Shown here piece by piece: positions 24,058-33,969 of a stretch of 64,000 nucleotides of DNA. The notes under the pieces were generated by a model. The model was not told where the DNA came from and did no database searches. It worked only from the letters and a program-made list of their open reading frames with translations. The stretch is from contig CANEVR010000003.1 of assembly GCA_947442505.1 (NCBI GenBank), positions 18,794-82,793 of the forward strand. Direction: 5' to 3'. A program made the translations under genes and the position numbers. Source of the DNA: Flavobacteriales bacterium. Lineage in GTDB: Bacteria > Bacteroidota > Bacteroidia > Flavobacteriales_D > Sanyastnellaceae. Position 1 is the first letter of the stretch. Each line of letters starts with the position of its first letter.

Positions 24058-26799
24058 ATGCTCAGAATGAAACCCAATTCCATTTTTTTAAGGAACACCA
24101 CCCTGTTGCTTTTGCTCTCACTTATTGGGATTTTTCGCTCATATGCTACCCACATTTATGGAGGGGATCTTGTTTATCAGCATCTGGGAAACAACGTATA
24201 TCAAGTTACACTCACCGTATACAGGGACTGCGACCCCAGCACCAATGTCAATGGAACTGGATTTGACCCTATCGTTTCTATTGGTGTTTTCACAGGAGGC
24301 AACAACAGTTTTGTTCAAGAGTTATCCATTCCTCTTTCCAATTCAGATATTGAAACATTGGATTTGGCATTGCAGAATCCTTGCTTCACGGTTCCACCCA
24401 ACGTTTGTGTAGAACGGGCCGTTTATCAGGCAAATGTTACTTTGCCCTTTAGTTCCGATGGTTACATTTTGACCTACCAAAGATGTTGTCGCAATCTGAG
24501 CATTGACAACTTGAATCAATCTCAACAGAATCTGTCGGGCATGACGCTCACTACGCAAGTTCCTGGAACCAGCCTGATAACGGTTCAAAATTCAAGTCCC
24601 TCATTTGTTTCTACTCCCCCTACTGCGTTGTGTTTAAATGCACCTTTCATTTATTCCTCTGAGGCCGTAGATCCCGATGGGGACCAGCTGGTTTATTCTT
24701 TCTGCACCCCACTGGATGGAGCAGATCAAAACAACCCCGCTCCTGCACCACCGTCAGGTCCACCTTATAACAACAATACATGGGCCGCAGGATTCTCTGC
24801 CAATTACCCCATCGCATCCAATCCCGCTTTTCAAATCAACCCAGCAACAGGACTTGTTACAGGAACCGCGACACAAATTGGAACCTATGCCTTGGCCATT
24901 TGTGTTCAAGAATTCAGAAACGGTGTATTGATCAACACCATCCGACGTGACTACCAATTCAATGTCAATATGTGTAATCCCAATACAGGAGCAAATCCTG
25001 GTATTGCTGATACAGGAAATGGTCAACAGACTGATTTTTGTAGCGGTTTGGAAGTTGGCTTTGTGAACAATAGTATTAATGCTGATTCATACCATTGGGA
25101 CTTTGGAGTTCCTTCTCTGACCAACGACACCAGCAATGTTTTTGAGCCCACATTCATTTACAATGATCCTGGTGTTTATACCGTCACTCTAGTTACCAAC
25201 CCTGGCTGGGAATGCGCCGATACCGCAACTGTGGTGTATACGGCTATTGAAACATTCACTCCGGATATTCAACCACCTGTTGTCACCTGCGTTGATGATG
25301 AAGTGCTTTATTCCTTTGATCATGGATTGGTTTCTGGACTTTTCCCAGGAGGAGTAACGTTTGAATGGACCATCGACAACAATACCTCAACTGTTTTTTC
25401 TACGAATGAATATCCCAATGAAATTTATCTGGATTCCAATTTAACAACTTACACCATTGGCTTAAGCATCGACAATGCAGGTTGTATTGGAACACAAAAT
25501 TTTACTTTTGACAATATTCCTGAGCCCATTGCCATCATTGACCCTCAAACAGATCCCTGCGGAGGTTTTACGATTAATTTCACCCAATCTTCTCAGAATT
25601 CATCTGGCTTCTTGTGGGACTTTGGCGCTCCCAATTCGCCCATCAGCATGGATCCAGCTACGTTTTACAATTACCCCAGTACAGGTAATTTCAATGTCAT
25701 GTTGATTGCGAGCGCTCCATCAACTTGTCCAGATACAGCCTACGCAACAGTGAGCGTTTTTGACGATTTGGATCCCGATTTTATCAATCCCGGACCTGTT
25801 TGCTTCAATGGACATAATCTCTCTTTCTCAGCATTGGGTTGGACACAATCCAATGCCGTGATTGATTGGAACTTTGGAACTTCAGCCAGCATTGTTTCTT
25901 CCAACAACATTACCACGAACGGAGTTCAATACCCCAGTCCTGCTTACTACCCTGTAACTTTAACGATCAGTGAAAATGGATGCACAGAAAGCATTACAAA
26001 AGATGTTTGGGTAGTACAAGATCCAGAAGTCAATTTCACCGTTCTACCCCCAGATGGTTGCCCTGGCACCTATGTGAAATTTGATGCGACAGCCACTGCA
26101 GAAACACCCGTATTTTTCATTTGGAATTTGGGAGATGATATTACTTCGACCCAACCAGACCCCCTACAACTGTATGAAAATCCTGGAACATACAATGTCA
26201 GCATGCACGCTTACACCACCTCTGGTTGCGTAGCTGATATTCATATCAATTTGAATGATGCCGTCACCATTCATCCCGCTCCAACAAGTGGATTTATTGT
26301 ACAACCAGACATCATCACCATCGATGATCCGACTGTTTACGTTATTGACTCGACAGGAACGGGGGTAACCTGCATCTATCAGTTTAGTGACGGCGGCAGC
26401 TTTGAAGGATTTCAAGGGAATTATACTTTTTCGGAATTCGGCAGACAATCCATTACCCAAATCATCACCAATGAATTTGGATGTACCTCAACGGCAACTG
26501 GCTTTATCAACATTGGCGGTACTGTTTTCTTCTTGCCCAACAGCTTCACGCCTGATTCTGACGGTATCAATGATGCATGGCTTCCCTCTGCCATTGGAGT
26601 TGCTGAATACAATGTCAGGATTTACGACCGTTGGGGTGAGTTGTTCTTTGAATCAAATGATGTCAAAGAACCTTGGCAAGGAAACAAAAGAGGTAGTCAG
26701 TATTTCGTTCAAGATGGCATCTACAACTACATCGTCACCTACCAAGATTTGATTGGGAAAACCACTCAATTGAAAGGCAATATTATCATCGCTAGATAA
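24058..26799 (+). CDS. large secreted PKD protein with type IX (type B) sorting domain
   Basis: A 913-residue cell-surface protein. A signal peptide precedes THIYGGDLVYQHLGNNVYQV and VYRDC, a conserved N-terminal region of Bacteroidota surface proteins. At least four PKD-like units follow, marked by YHWDFG, FLWDFG, IDWNFG and FFIWNLG. The C-terminus (from PNSFTPDSDGINDAW to LKGNIIIAR, about 100 residues) is the CHU_C/gliding-motility C-terminal domain that directs export through the type IX system. ATG 24067 is an equally possible start. Likely an adhesin or gliding-associated protein. Confidence 0.88.
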   Translation: MLRMKPNSIFLRNTTLLLLLSLIGIFRSYATHIYGGDLVYQHLGNNVYQVTLTVYRDCDPSTNVNGTGFDPIVSIGVFTGGNNSFVQELSIPLSNSDIETLDLALQNPCFTVPPNVCVERAVYQANVTLPFSSDGYILTYQRCCRNLSIDNLNQSQQNLSGMTLTTQVPGTSLITVQNSSPSFVSTPPTALCLNAPFIYSSEAVDPDGDQLVYSFCTPLDGADQNNPAPAPPSGPPYNNNTWAAGFSANYPIASNPAFQINPATGLVTGTATQIGTYALAICVQEFRNGVLINTIRRDYQFNVNMCNPNTGANPGIADTGNGQQTDFCSGLEVGFVNNSINADSYHWDFGVPSLTNDTSNVFEPTFIYNDPGVYTVTLVTNPGWECADTATVVYTAIETFTPDIQPPVVTCVDDEVLYSFDHGLVSGLFPGGVTFEWTIDNNTSTVFSTNEYPNEIYLDSNLTTYTIGLSIDNAGCIGTQNFTFDNIPEPIAIIDPQTDPCGGFTINFTQSSQNSSGFLWDFGAPNSPISMDPATFYNYPSTGNFNVMLIASAPSTCPDTAYATVSVFDDLDPDFINPGPVCFNGHNLSFSALGWTQSNAVIDWNFGTSASIVSSNNITTNGVQYPSPAYYPVTLTISENGCTESITKDVWVVQDPEVNFTVLPPDGCPGTYVKFDATATAETPVFFIWNLGDDITSTQPDPLQLYENPGTYNVSMHAYTTSGCVADIHINLNDAVTIHPAPTSGFIVQPDIITIDDPTVYVIDSTGTGVTCIYQFSDGGSFEGFQGNYTFSEFGRQSITQIITNEFGCTSTATGFINIGGTVFFLPNSFTPDSDGINDAWLPSAIGVAEYNVRIYDRWGELFFESNDVKEPWQGNKRGSQYFVQDGIYNYIVTYQDLIGKTTQLKGNIIIAR

Positions 26800-26812
26800 G
26801 ACGTCCCTTTTG

Positions 26813-26820
26813 TACCTTTG
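26813..26820 (+). promoter_or_regulatory. -7 box TACCTTTG
   Basis: Perfect TAnnTTTG, 21 nt before the ffh start codon. Confidence 0.5.
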
Positions 26821-26841
26821 GGGCTCATTTAGAATTACCCC

Positions 26842-28179
26842 ATGTTTGAACAATTAACGGATAAGTTTGACAGAGCCTTTAAGATTTTAAAAGGCCAAGG
26901 AAAAATCACTGAAATCAATGTTGCTGAGACATTGAAAGAAGTGCGCAGAGCATTATTGGATGCCGACGTCAACTTTAAAACTGCCAAAGAATTTACAGAG
27001 CGTGTCAAAGAGGCAGCACTTGGTCAAAATGTATTGACTGCGGTTTCTCCAGGTCAACTGTTGGTGAAAATCACCCATGACGAGTTGAAAGACTTGATGG
27101 GTGGCGAGCACACGGATATCCAATACCAAGGCAATCCTGGAATTATATTGATGAGTGGTCTTCAGGGTTCAGGTAAAACTACCTTCTCTGGAAAATTGGC
27201 CCATTACCTCAAAACAAAAAAAGGTAAAAATCCACTTTTGGTTGCTTGCGATATATACCGACCTGCGGCGATTGACCAGTTGCATGTGGTGGGTGAAGGA
27301 ATTGGTGTTGAGGTATTCAGCGACAGGGGTAACAACAACGCAGTAGACATTGCAGAGAAAGCCATCGCTTATGCCAAGCAAAAAGGATTCAACGTAGTCA
27401 TCGTCGATACTGCCGGTCGCTTGGCAGTGGACGAGGAGATGATGCAAGAAATTGAGCGTGTCAAAGCCGCATTGAAGCCAACAGAGACCTTGTTTGTCGT
27501 GGATTCCATGACTGGTCAAGATGCTATCAACACAGCCAAAACTTTCCATGATCGATTGGCATTTGATGGTGTCGTATTGACCAAGCTAGACGGTGACACA
27601 CGAGGTGGAGCGGCTTTGAGCATTCGTGCAGAAGTTTCCAAACCCATTAAATTCATTGGTACTGGTGAGAAAATGGACGCATTGGATGTGTTCTATCCCG
27701 AACGTATGGCCAGTAGAATCTTGGGCATGGGTGACGTGGTCTCATTGGTTGAACGTGCACAGGAACAATTTGATGAAGAGCAAGCCAAGAAATTAGAAAA
27801 GCGCATCAAGAAAGATCAATTTGATTTCAACGATTTCTTGGAACAGATTGGTCAAATCAAAAAAATGGGTAGCATGAAGGATCTTTTGGGCATGGTACCA
27901 GGTATGTCCAAATTAAAGGATGTTGACATCAATGAGGATGCCTTCAAACACATAGAGGCCATCATCCAATCCATGACGCCACTAGAGAGACAGCAACCCA
28001 GTGTTATCAACCCAACCAGAAAAACACGCATCGCAAACGGTTCAGGAAGATCCGTTGATGAGGTGAATAAATTGATCAAGCAGTTTGATCAAATGAAAAC
28101 GATGATGAAGATGATGACCAACAAAACCCAAATGGCCCAGATGATGAAGCAAATGGGCGGTATGCGTGGTAAAATGTAA
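26842..28179 (+). CDS. ffh: signal recognition particle protein Ffh
   Basis: The SRP GTPase that delivers nascent membrane proteins to FtsY and SecYEG. The 445-residue protein has the N domain, G1 loop [15 protein letters not shown] (about 104), [13 protein letters not shown] (about 190), [14 protein letters not shown] (about 246), and the methionine-rich M domain that binds 4.5S RNA ([31 protein letters not shown], and a Met-rich tail). No 4.5S RNA gene is recognised here. Confidence 0.96.
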   Translation: MFEQLTDKFDRAFKILKGQGKITEINVAETLKEVRRALLDADVNFKTAKEFTERVKEAALGQNVLTAVSPGQLLVKITHDELKDLMGGEHTDIQYQGNPGIILMSGLQGSGKTTFSGKLAHYLKTKKGKNPLLVACDIYRPAAIDQLHVVGEGIGVEVFSDRGNNNAVDIAEKAIAYAKQKGFNVVIVDTAGRLAVDEEMMQEIERVKAALKPTETLFVVDSMTGQDAINTAKTFHDRLAFDGVVLTKLDGDTRGGAALSIRAEVSKPIKFIGTGEKMDALDVFYPERMASRILGMGDVVSLVERAQEQFDEEQAKKLEKRIKKDQFDFNDFLEQIGQIKKMGSMKDLLGMVPGMSKLKDVDINEDAFKHIEAIIQSMTPLERQQPSVINPTRKTRIANGSGRSVDEVNKLIKQFDQMKTMMKMMTNKTQMAQMMKQMGGMRGKM

Positions 28180-28193
28180 AACAACTTCACAAG

Positions 28194-29120
28194 ATGAATT
28201 TCGCCAACACCCAAAACATATACCACGGTAAGGTCAGAGATGTTTACACCATGCCCAATGATCTATTGGTGATGGTGGCTTCCAACAGAATCAGTGCATT
28301 TGATGTCATCCTGCCAAGACCCATTCCCAATAAAGGTCAAGTCCTGAATCAAATTGCAGAAAAAATGTTGGATGCAACATCTGATATCTGTCCCAATTGG
28401 AAACTAGCTTCGCCACATCCTTACGTTACCATTGGCAAAAATTGCATTCCCTTCAAAGTGGAAATGGTCGTTCGTGGATACCTCACCGGTCACGCTTGGA
28501 GAACTTATCAAAGTGGATTGAGAACTCTTTGCGGCGTAACCCTACCGGAAGGCATGAATGAAAATGATGCCTTTCCGCATCCCATTATCACTCCCACTAC
28601 CAAGGCGTCGGAAGGTCATGATGAAGACATATCACGAGCGCAAATCATAGCGCAAGGAATTGTCAGCGAGGATCATTATCTTGAATTGGAAAGATACACC
28701 CTAGCGCTCTATCAGAGAGGCGTTGAAATTGCCGCAAAACAAGGTTTGATTTTAGTAGACACCAAATATGAATTTGGCTTATCTAACAACGTGATTACTT
28801 TGATGGATGAAATTCACACACCAGATTCTTCTCGTTATTTCTACGCAGACGGTTATCACGAAAGACAACAAAACAAGTTGCCTCAAAAACAGTTGAGCAA
28901 AGAGTTTGTGAGAGAGTGGCTCATTGCCAACGACTTTATGGGCAAAGAAGGACAAGAGGTTCCAACCATGACCGATGAATGGATTTCCACCATCCGTGAT
29001 CGCTACATCGAATTGTTTGAAACGATAACAGGAGGCGATTTCCAGCCCGTCAACTTTGATGAAACGGAAATTGAAAGAACCGTGAATCAATGGCTATCCG
29101 TTGGCCTAGATTCCAAATAA
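28194..29120 (+). CDS. purC: SAICAR synthase
   Basis: Phosphoribosylaminoimidazole-succinocarboxamide synthase, purine synthesis. The 308-residue long form begins with [20 protein letters not shown] and [17 protein letters not shown], and includes [32 protein letters not shown] and LVDTKYEFG. It follows ffh by 14 nt and is probably co-transcribed. Its 3' end overlaps the convergent SRPBCC-like gene by 34 nt. Confidence 0.95.
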   Translation: MNFANTQNIYHGKVRDVYTMPNDLLVMVASNRISAFDVILPRPIPNKGQVLNQIAEKMLDATSDICPNWKLASPHPYVTIGKNCIPFKVEMVVRGYLTGHAWRTYQSGLRTLCGVTLPEGMNENDAFPHPIITPTTKASEGHDEDISRAQIIAQGIVSEDHYLELERYTLALYQRGVEIAAKQGLILVDTKYEFGLSNNVITLMDEIHTPDSSRYFYADGYHERQQNKLPQKQLSKEFVREWLIANDFMGKEGQEVPTMTDEWISTIRDRYIELFETITGGDFQPVNFDETEIERTVNQWLSVGLDSK

Positions 29121-29653
29121 GATTTCAATTGTTCCAAATTCTCATTGTTCCAATCATCCCAATGATGGGCATTTCCCGTTAGCCAAATGGCCCCGCGGAA
29201 ATACCATGGAATTTCACCTTGCTTGAGTGTACAACTCACTACTGCAAATCCTTTTTCATCCTCCGACAAAAGAAACTCAATCTCAGCGTCCGGTTCCTGA
29301 ATCTCACTTACAGACCGCTGAATTTGGATCATCTCTACCGAATCCAAAGACGCATATATGGCCTTAATCTCCATGGATTGAGACATCCCGTTGTGGTAAA
29401 AAACAACACCATGCTTGGCCATCATAGGCTCACCTATTATCTTAAACTGTGCAGAATCGCCCAAATCCCAATCCTTGAACCACATCTTCCACTCATTAAA
29501 ATCAGACAAGGCCCAAGCCAATTTCTGATTACTGCACCTGATTTTGATGCTTTGTGTTGACTCATATCTGTCCGGCCCAAGAAAACACAATGCTGCATAC
29601 ACCATCAAAAACATGATGATGACCCAGGCGTATGTTTTCTTCAATGAACTCAT
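29087..29653 (-). CDS. SRPBCC-like membrane-anchored protein
   Basis: A 188-residue protein with an N-terminal transmembrane anchor (about residues 8-26). The following region has the layout of a START/polyketide-cyclase-like fold (VNSPxxxVWxxLSDFNxWxxW style: here [19 protein letters not shown] near 46). It probably binds a small hydrophobic ligand, which is an inference only. It is translationally coupled to punA (ATGA) and overlaps purC on the other strand. Confidence 0.65.
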   Translation of the reverse strand: MSSLKKTYAWVIIMFLMVYAALCFLGPDRYESTQSIKIRCSNQKLAWALSDFNEWKMWFKDWDLGDSAQFKIIGEPMMAKHGVVFYHNGMSQSMEIKAIYASLDSVEMIQIQRSVSEIQEPDAEIEFLLSEDEKGFAVVSCTLKQGEIPWYFRGAIWLTGNAHHWDDWNNENLEQLKSYLESRPTDSH

Positions 29654-30459
29654 AATCTTTCAATCAATGTTTGATACAGCAGTGTAAGCGCAGGTTCAGC
29701 CAGTTTGGCGGTTTGAATAATTTCTTCTATAGATACAGGACTTAATTTCTTTGGATCACATTCATCGGTTAAAACCGAAATACAACAACAAGGCAATCCC
29801 ATGTGGTTGCAGGCAATTACCTCAGGAACTGTGCTCATTCCCACTGCATCACCCCCTATCATTCTCAAAAAACGGTATTCTGCCCTGGTCTCCAAATTGG
29901 GTCCTGGCACAGAAACATAAACCCCTTCTTGGATGGAAATGCCCTTCTCAGCCGCAATGTCTTTAATCAAGCCGTTCAAATGATAAGCGTATGGTTGTGA
30001 CATGTCAGGGAATCGGGGACCCAATTCTTCCGCATTCTCACCGCGCAGTGGATTCTCTGTCTGCAGATTGATGTGATCATCAATGAGCATCAAATTTCCT
30101 TTTTTAAAGTCGGGATTCAAAGCCCCGGCAGCATTGCTCAGCAACATGTACTTTACGCCCAACATTTTCATTACACGCACAGGGTGAACCACCTGTTGCA
30201 TGGAGTATCCTTCATAATGGTGAAATCGTCCTTGGCATGCCAACACTTTCTTTCCACCCAAAGTGCCATAAATTAATTTTCCAAAATGGAACTCAACCGT
30301 TGCAATGGGGAAATGAGGTATCACACTGTAATGGAATTCCTTCTCCACCTCAATATGCTGGGCCAAACCATGCAATCCTGTTCCTAGGATAATACCTACT
30401 TCAGCTGAATCAATCCCTCTTGCCTTCAACCATTCTACACTTTCTAAAATCTCTTCCAT
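29650..30459 (-). CDS. punA: purine-nucleoside phosphorylase (PNP, trimeric type)
   Basis: Cleaves purine nucleosides with phosphate in the salvage pathway. The 269-residue protein has the phosphate-binding GTGLHGLAQHI (about 26), LLSNAAGALNPDF (about 106) with the purine-contact residues, and the signature YVSVPGPNLETRAEYRFL (about 184) plus VGMSTVPEV (about 207). Its divergent neighbour begins 77 nt upstream. Confidence 0.92.
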   Translation of the reverse strand: MEEILESVEWLKARGIDSAEVGIILGTGLHGLAQHIEVEKEFHYSVIPHFPIATVEFHFGKLIYGTLGGKKVLACQGRFHHYEGYSMQQVVHPVRVMKMLGVKYMLLSNAAGALNPDFKKGNLMLIDDHINLQTENPLRGENAEELGPRFPDMSQPYAYHLNGLIKDIAAEKGISIQEGVYVSVPGPNLETRAEYRFLRMIGGDAVGMSTVPEVIACNHMGLPCCCISVLTDECDPKKLSPVSIEEIIQTAKLAEPALTLLYQTLIERL

Positions 30460-30524
30460 GGTGTTAATTTACACAATTTAAGTAAAGTTGATAAATCTCT
30501 GTGAAAATAGCAACATAAAAAATC

Positions 30525-30532
30525 TATTTTTG
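30525..30532 (+). promoter_or_regulatory. -7 box TATTTTTG
   Basis: Perfect TAnnTTTG, ending 4 nt before the ATG of the next gene. Confidence 0.4.
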
Positions 30533-30536
30533 TTTC

Positions 30537-31154
30537 ATGCGTATTTATCACATTCTTTTATTGGCCATCTTCAGTTTGGCATTGAACAACCAATCTCAAG
30601 GTCAAAAAAAAATTGGAGAGAATGCGGTTCAAATTACCGGAGCATGTTTGGTTAGCGACTCTCTCTATCCCGCGCCGTATGTGAGCATTTTCAGAAACAG
30701 GGATCACCGTGGTACATATTCCAATCGCGATGGATATTTTACCATTCCAGCTTTAGAAGGAGATACGCTCACCTTTTTCTGCACTGGTCTGAAGGCTTCC
30801 ATCTTTGTAGTACCTGTCACCGATGAGCACCAAATGCAGGTGGTACAGGTTATGGAAATTGAAGCCATCGAACTATCACCACTTTATATCTTGCCCTACC
30901 CCGCGCCACATGAATTGAAAAGAGAGATTTTGGCATTGGATCTTCCAGGAGATGGTCACCAATTGTTCAAAAGAGATGAGGTCTCCTTGGCCTCATTTGA
31001 TGGGATGAACGATTTCTCAAGCATGGCCTATGAAAACGCTTCCACCATACTCACAGCCCGTTATAGCAATGGATTTGTATCTGGCGGTAATATTCTTTCC
31101 AACGATGCCTGGAGATCCTTTATCGGAGGCTTCAGACCGAAACGAAAAAATTGA
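30537..31154 (+). CDS. exported protein with carboxypeptidase-regulatory-like domain
   Basis: A 205-residue protein with a signal peptide (LLLAIFSLALNNQSQG). Residues about 35-110 look like a CarboxypepD_reg beta-sandwich: PAPYVSIFRNRDHRGTYSNR, then GYFTIPALEGDTLTFFCTGL. It lies 55 nt upstream of the TonB-dependent receptor, whose N-terminus carries a domain of the same fold, so the two may work together in uptake or surface assembly. Exact role unknown. Confidence 0.7.
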   Translation: MRIYHILLLAIFSLALNNQSQGQKKIGENAVQITGACLVSDSLYPAPYVSIFRNRDHRGTYSNRDGYFTIPALEGDTLTFFCTGLKASIFVVPVTDEHQMQVVQVMEIEAIELSPLYILPYPAPHELKREILALDLPGDGHQLFKRDEVSLASFDGMNDFSSMAYENASTILTARYSNGFVSGGNILSNDAWRSFIGGFRPKRKN

Positions 31155-31209
31155 TATAATAAATTTCATTATTTCCGTTACTAATCGGTTCCCGAATTAA
31201 ATTTAGAGC

Positions 31210-33780
31210 GTGAAGTATTTTATTGGTTTCTTCTTTTTCTTAATGTCACTGACCAATTGGTCGCAAAATGCCACCTTGAAAGGTATTGTGGTCAATACTT
31301 CTGGAGAGGGCATTCCTGGTGTTACCCTCATCCAAAAAGACAACTTAAAAAATGGAACTGTGACGGATGCTTATGGCAAGTTCACCCTTTTTATTCCTGC
31401 TGAATTGGACATCACTGTTTCTGTTAAAGGCATTGGCAGCGAACCCAAGGAGACCATTTTCAATCTGCGCTCAGGTGAAATCAAAGAAGTTGAGATCATG
31501 TATGACGGCTCTGTCATGAACAAAGGACTTGAGGTCGTTGACAAACGAAATCAGGAAAATCAAATCATCACCATCTCCACCAAGCTGCCCACCAAGCTAC
31601 CCACTATCAATCAAGGCATCGAAGCCTACTTGATTCAAGCTCCTGTAAACTTCCCATCTGAGTTGAGTTCTAGTTTCAATGTGCGAGGTGGAAGCTTTGA
31701 TGAAAATCTTATTTATGTCAATGATATTCAAGTGTACCGTCCTTTTTTGGTGCGCGCAGGTCAGCAAGAAGGTCTGAGTTTTCCCAATCCCGATATGGTG
31801 CGCAAAGTGGAATTCAGCGCTGGTGGTTTTCAAGCCAAATTTGGTGACAAGATGAGCTCTGTGTTGGACATTCAATATGCTCGACCCGATTCTTTCTCCG
31901 GCAACTTTCAAATTGGCCTTTTGGGCGGGCAGTTGCAATTGATGGACATTTCTAAAAATAAAAAATGGACCTACAACACTGGATTTAGATACCGTGATTA
32001 TTCCTACATCCTCAACAGCATGGATGTCTCTGGCGACTACCAGCCCCGTTTTATGGATTGGCAGAACTATATTACCTGGCGTCCAATGGGCAATTATGGC
32101 CCGTTAGAATTCAGTTGGCTCACCAATTTATCTTCCAATCAATACCAATTTCAACCAGCGACACGTCAAACAGACGCCGGTAACATCAATGAGGCCATTC
32201 GACTTACCGTATATTTTGAAGGACAAGAAAAAACACAATTCCGTACTTCCTTCAATGCGTTTAGCGCGAGATACAATCCCAGTGAGTCTTCACAAATCCG
32301 TCTAACATTGAGCGCCTTTCAAACGGCAGAGTCCGAACATTTTGACATTTTAGGCGCCTATCGCTTGGACGAATTGGATCGTGATTTGGGCTCTGATGAG
32401 TTTGGGGAAGTACTCCGAAACAGAGGTGTTGGAGCCTTTCTCAATCACGGAAGAAACGATCTGAATGCGCAAGTTTACCAAGCTGCTTTGAAAGGATTCA
32501 AAGAGTGGGAAAAAGAAAGGCACTTGCTCCATTGGGGAATGGATGCTTCGACTGAATTCATAGAGGACCAACTCAATGAATGGACGATGATTGATAGTGC
32601 TGGTTATGCAGCCAGCCGACCCAATGACAGTATTGGCTATACCAATCCTGACCTTCAAAATCAACAGTTCATTGCTTTTCAGGATCGAATCAAATCATTC
32701 AATTCCGTTCGCTCTCAGCGCTACTCAGCCTACATTCAGGACAGTTGGCGCCACGAATGGGGAGATGGAGACGCCTTCTCCATCACGGCAGGGCTGCGCG
32801 GAAACCATTGGAGTTTTTCTAATCAAACGGTTGGTGGTCCCAGAATGAATTTGTCTTATACGCCAACATGGTTGGGGACCAGGAAAAATGGAGAAGACCA
32901 AGACACCGTCCGAAAAGACATGGTCATTACAGCTGCTTGGGGATACTATTATCAACCACCTTTTTACCGTGAAATGCGTAATTTCCAGGGTGCAGTGAAT
33001 CCGGAAATAAGAGCTCAAAAAAGTATCCATTATATCCTCGGGACCAACTTCGTTTTTCGCTCATGGAAACGTCCCTTCAAATTCACCGGTGAATTATATT
33101 ACAAAAAATTTGAACAATTGATTCCCTATGAAATCGAAAATGTTCGTCAACGGTATTACGCCACCAACAATGCTATTGGCTATGCCTACGGTGCAGATGC
33201 GATGGTCAACGGGGAATTCATTCCTGGCGTGCAGTCTTGGATCAGAGCCTCCTACTTGAAAACAGAGGAGGACATTCTAAATGATTACTACTATATCAAT
33301 TTAAACGAAAACGGTGACACTATCTACAATGGGTTTACAATAGATAATGTAATTGATACTTCAATACTTCAAACACCTGGATACATCCCAAGACCGACGG
33401 ACCAGCGTTTCAGCTTCTCCCTGTTGTTCATGGATGAAATGCCACGCAATCCCAAGTACAAAGCAACGGTAAATATGTTTTTCTCTACCGGTGTTCCCTA
33501 TGGTCCTCCAGGCGGAGAGCGCTATCTGGATGTTTTGCGCACCCGATCCTACTTCAGAACAGACATCGGTTTCTCACGAGATTTGTTCACCACCAAAAAG
33601 AAAAATGGCTCCGCTCGTTTTATCAAAAGCGGAACCATTTCCTTGGAAGTATTCAATTTATTGGGTGTGAATAACATCATCAATCACCAGTGGATAGAGG
33701 ATGTGAATGGCAGAATGTATGGCATTCCCACTTACCTCACTGGACGCAGAATCAACCTGCGTTGGGCCATGAGTTTTTAG
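31210..33780 (+). CDS. TonB-dependent receptor with carboxypeptidase-regulatory-like domain
   Basis: An 856-residue outer-membrane receptor that imports a ligand using TonB. After the signal peptide come the carboxypeptidase-like domain (about 20-95: ATLKGIVVNTSGEGIPGVTL), the plug (about 140-235: SSSFNVRGGSFDENLIYVND) and a 22-strand barrel to residue 856. No SusD partner follows, so it is not a classical glycan-uptake SusC. The start is GTG; no ATG lies near the signal peptide. The stop interlocks with a relic on the other strand. Confidence 0.86.
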   Translation: MKYFIGFFFFLMSLTNWSQNATLKGIVVNTSGEGIPGVTLIQKDNLKNGTVTDAYGKFTLFIPAELDITVSVKGIGSEPKETIFNLRSGEIKEVEIMYDGSVMNKGLEVVDKRNQENQIITISTKLPTKLPTINQGIEAYLIQAPVNFPSELSSSFNVRGGSFDENLIYVNDIQVYRPFLVRAGQQEGLSFPNPDMVRKVEFSAGGFQAKFGDKMSSVLDIQYARPDSFSGNFQIGLLGGQLQLMDISKNKKWTYNTGFRYRDYSYILNSMDVSGDYQPRFMDWQNYITWRPMGNYGPLEFSWLTNLSSNQYQFQPATRQTDAGNINEAIRLTVYFEGQEKTQFRTSFNAFSARYNPSESSQIRLTLSAFQTAESEHFDILGAYRLDELDRDLGSDEFGEVLRNRGVGAFLNHGRNDLNAQVYQAALKGFKEWEKERHLLHWGMDASTEFIEDQLNEWTMIDSAGYAASRPNDSIGYTNPDLQNQQFIAFQDRIKSFNSVRSQRYSAYIQDSWRHEWGDGDAFSITAGLRGNHWSFSNQTVGGPRMNLSYTPTWLGTRKNGEDQDTVRKDMVITAAWGYYYQPPFYREMRNFQGAVNPEIRAQKSIHYILGTNFVFRSWKRPFKFTGELYYKKFEQLIPYEIENVRQRYYATNNAIGYAYGADAMVNGEFIPGVQSWIRASYLKTEEDILNDYYYINLNENGDTIYNGFTIDNVIDTSILQTPGYIPRPTDQRFSFSLLFMDEMPRNPKYKATVNMFFSTGVPYGPPGGERYLDVLRTRSYFRTDIGFSRDLFTTKKKNGSARFIKSGTISLEVFNLLGVNNIINHQWIEDVNGRMYGIPTYLTGRRINLRWAMSF

Positions 33781-33938
33781 GGCAATACCACTAGATTGTA
33801 CACTTTTTCATCCGACTCATTTCCCGATTGGTCAATGGCCATGACTGAAAACCCAAACAAACAAGCGCCAAAATAACAGCGGTTCAGAGATGAAATAACG
33901 GCGTTCTTTTCGCGTCTCAATGGCAACTTGTTTTGGGA
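33777..33938 (-). pseudogene. 3' remnant of a fibronectin-III-type gene
   Basis: A minus-strand frame of 53 codons has no usable start but ends in FSVMAIDQSGNES then DEKVYNLVVLP and a TAA. The AIDQSGNES motif is typical of the last strands of fibronectin type III domains. The stop interlocks by 4 nt with the TonB receptor stop, as at three other convergent pairs in this window. I read it as the decayed end of a gene whose upstream part was lost. Confidence 0.5.
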
Positions 33939-33946
33939 TTAATACT

Positions 33947-33954
33947 TATCTTCG
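33947..33954 (+). promoter_or_regulatory. -7-like box TATCTTCG
   Basis: TAnnTTTG with one change (TTCG), 15 nt before the lpdA start. The same octamer lies before corA and gmd. Confidence 0.4.
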
Positions 33955-33969
33955 CCAAAAATTCAAAGT

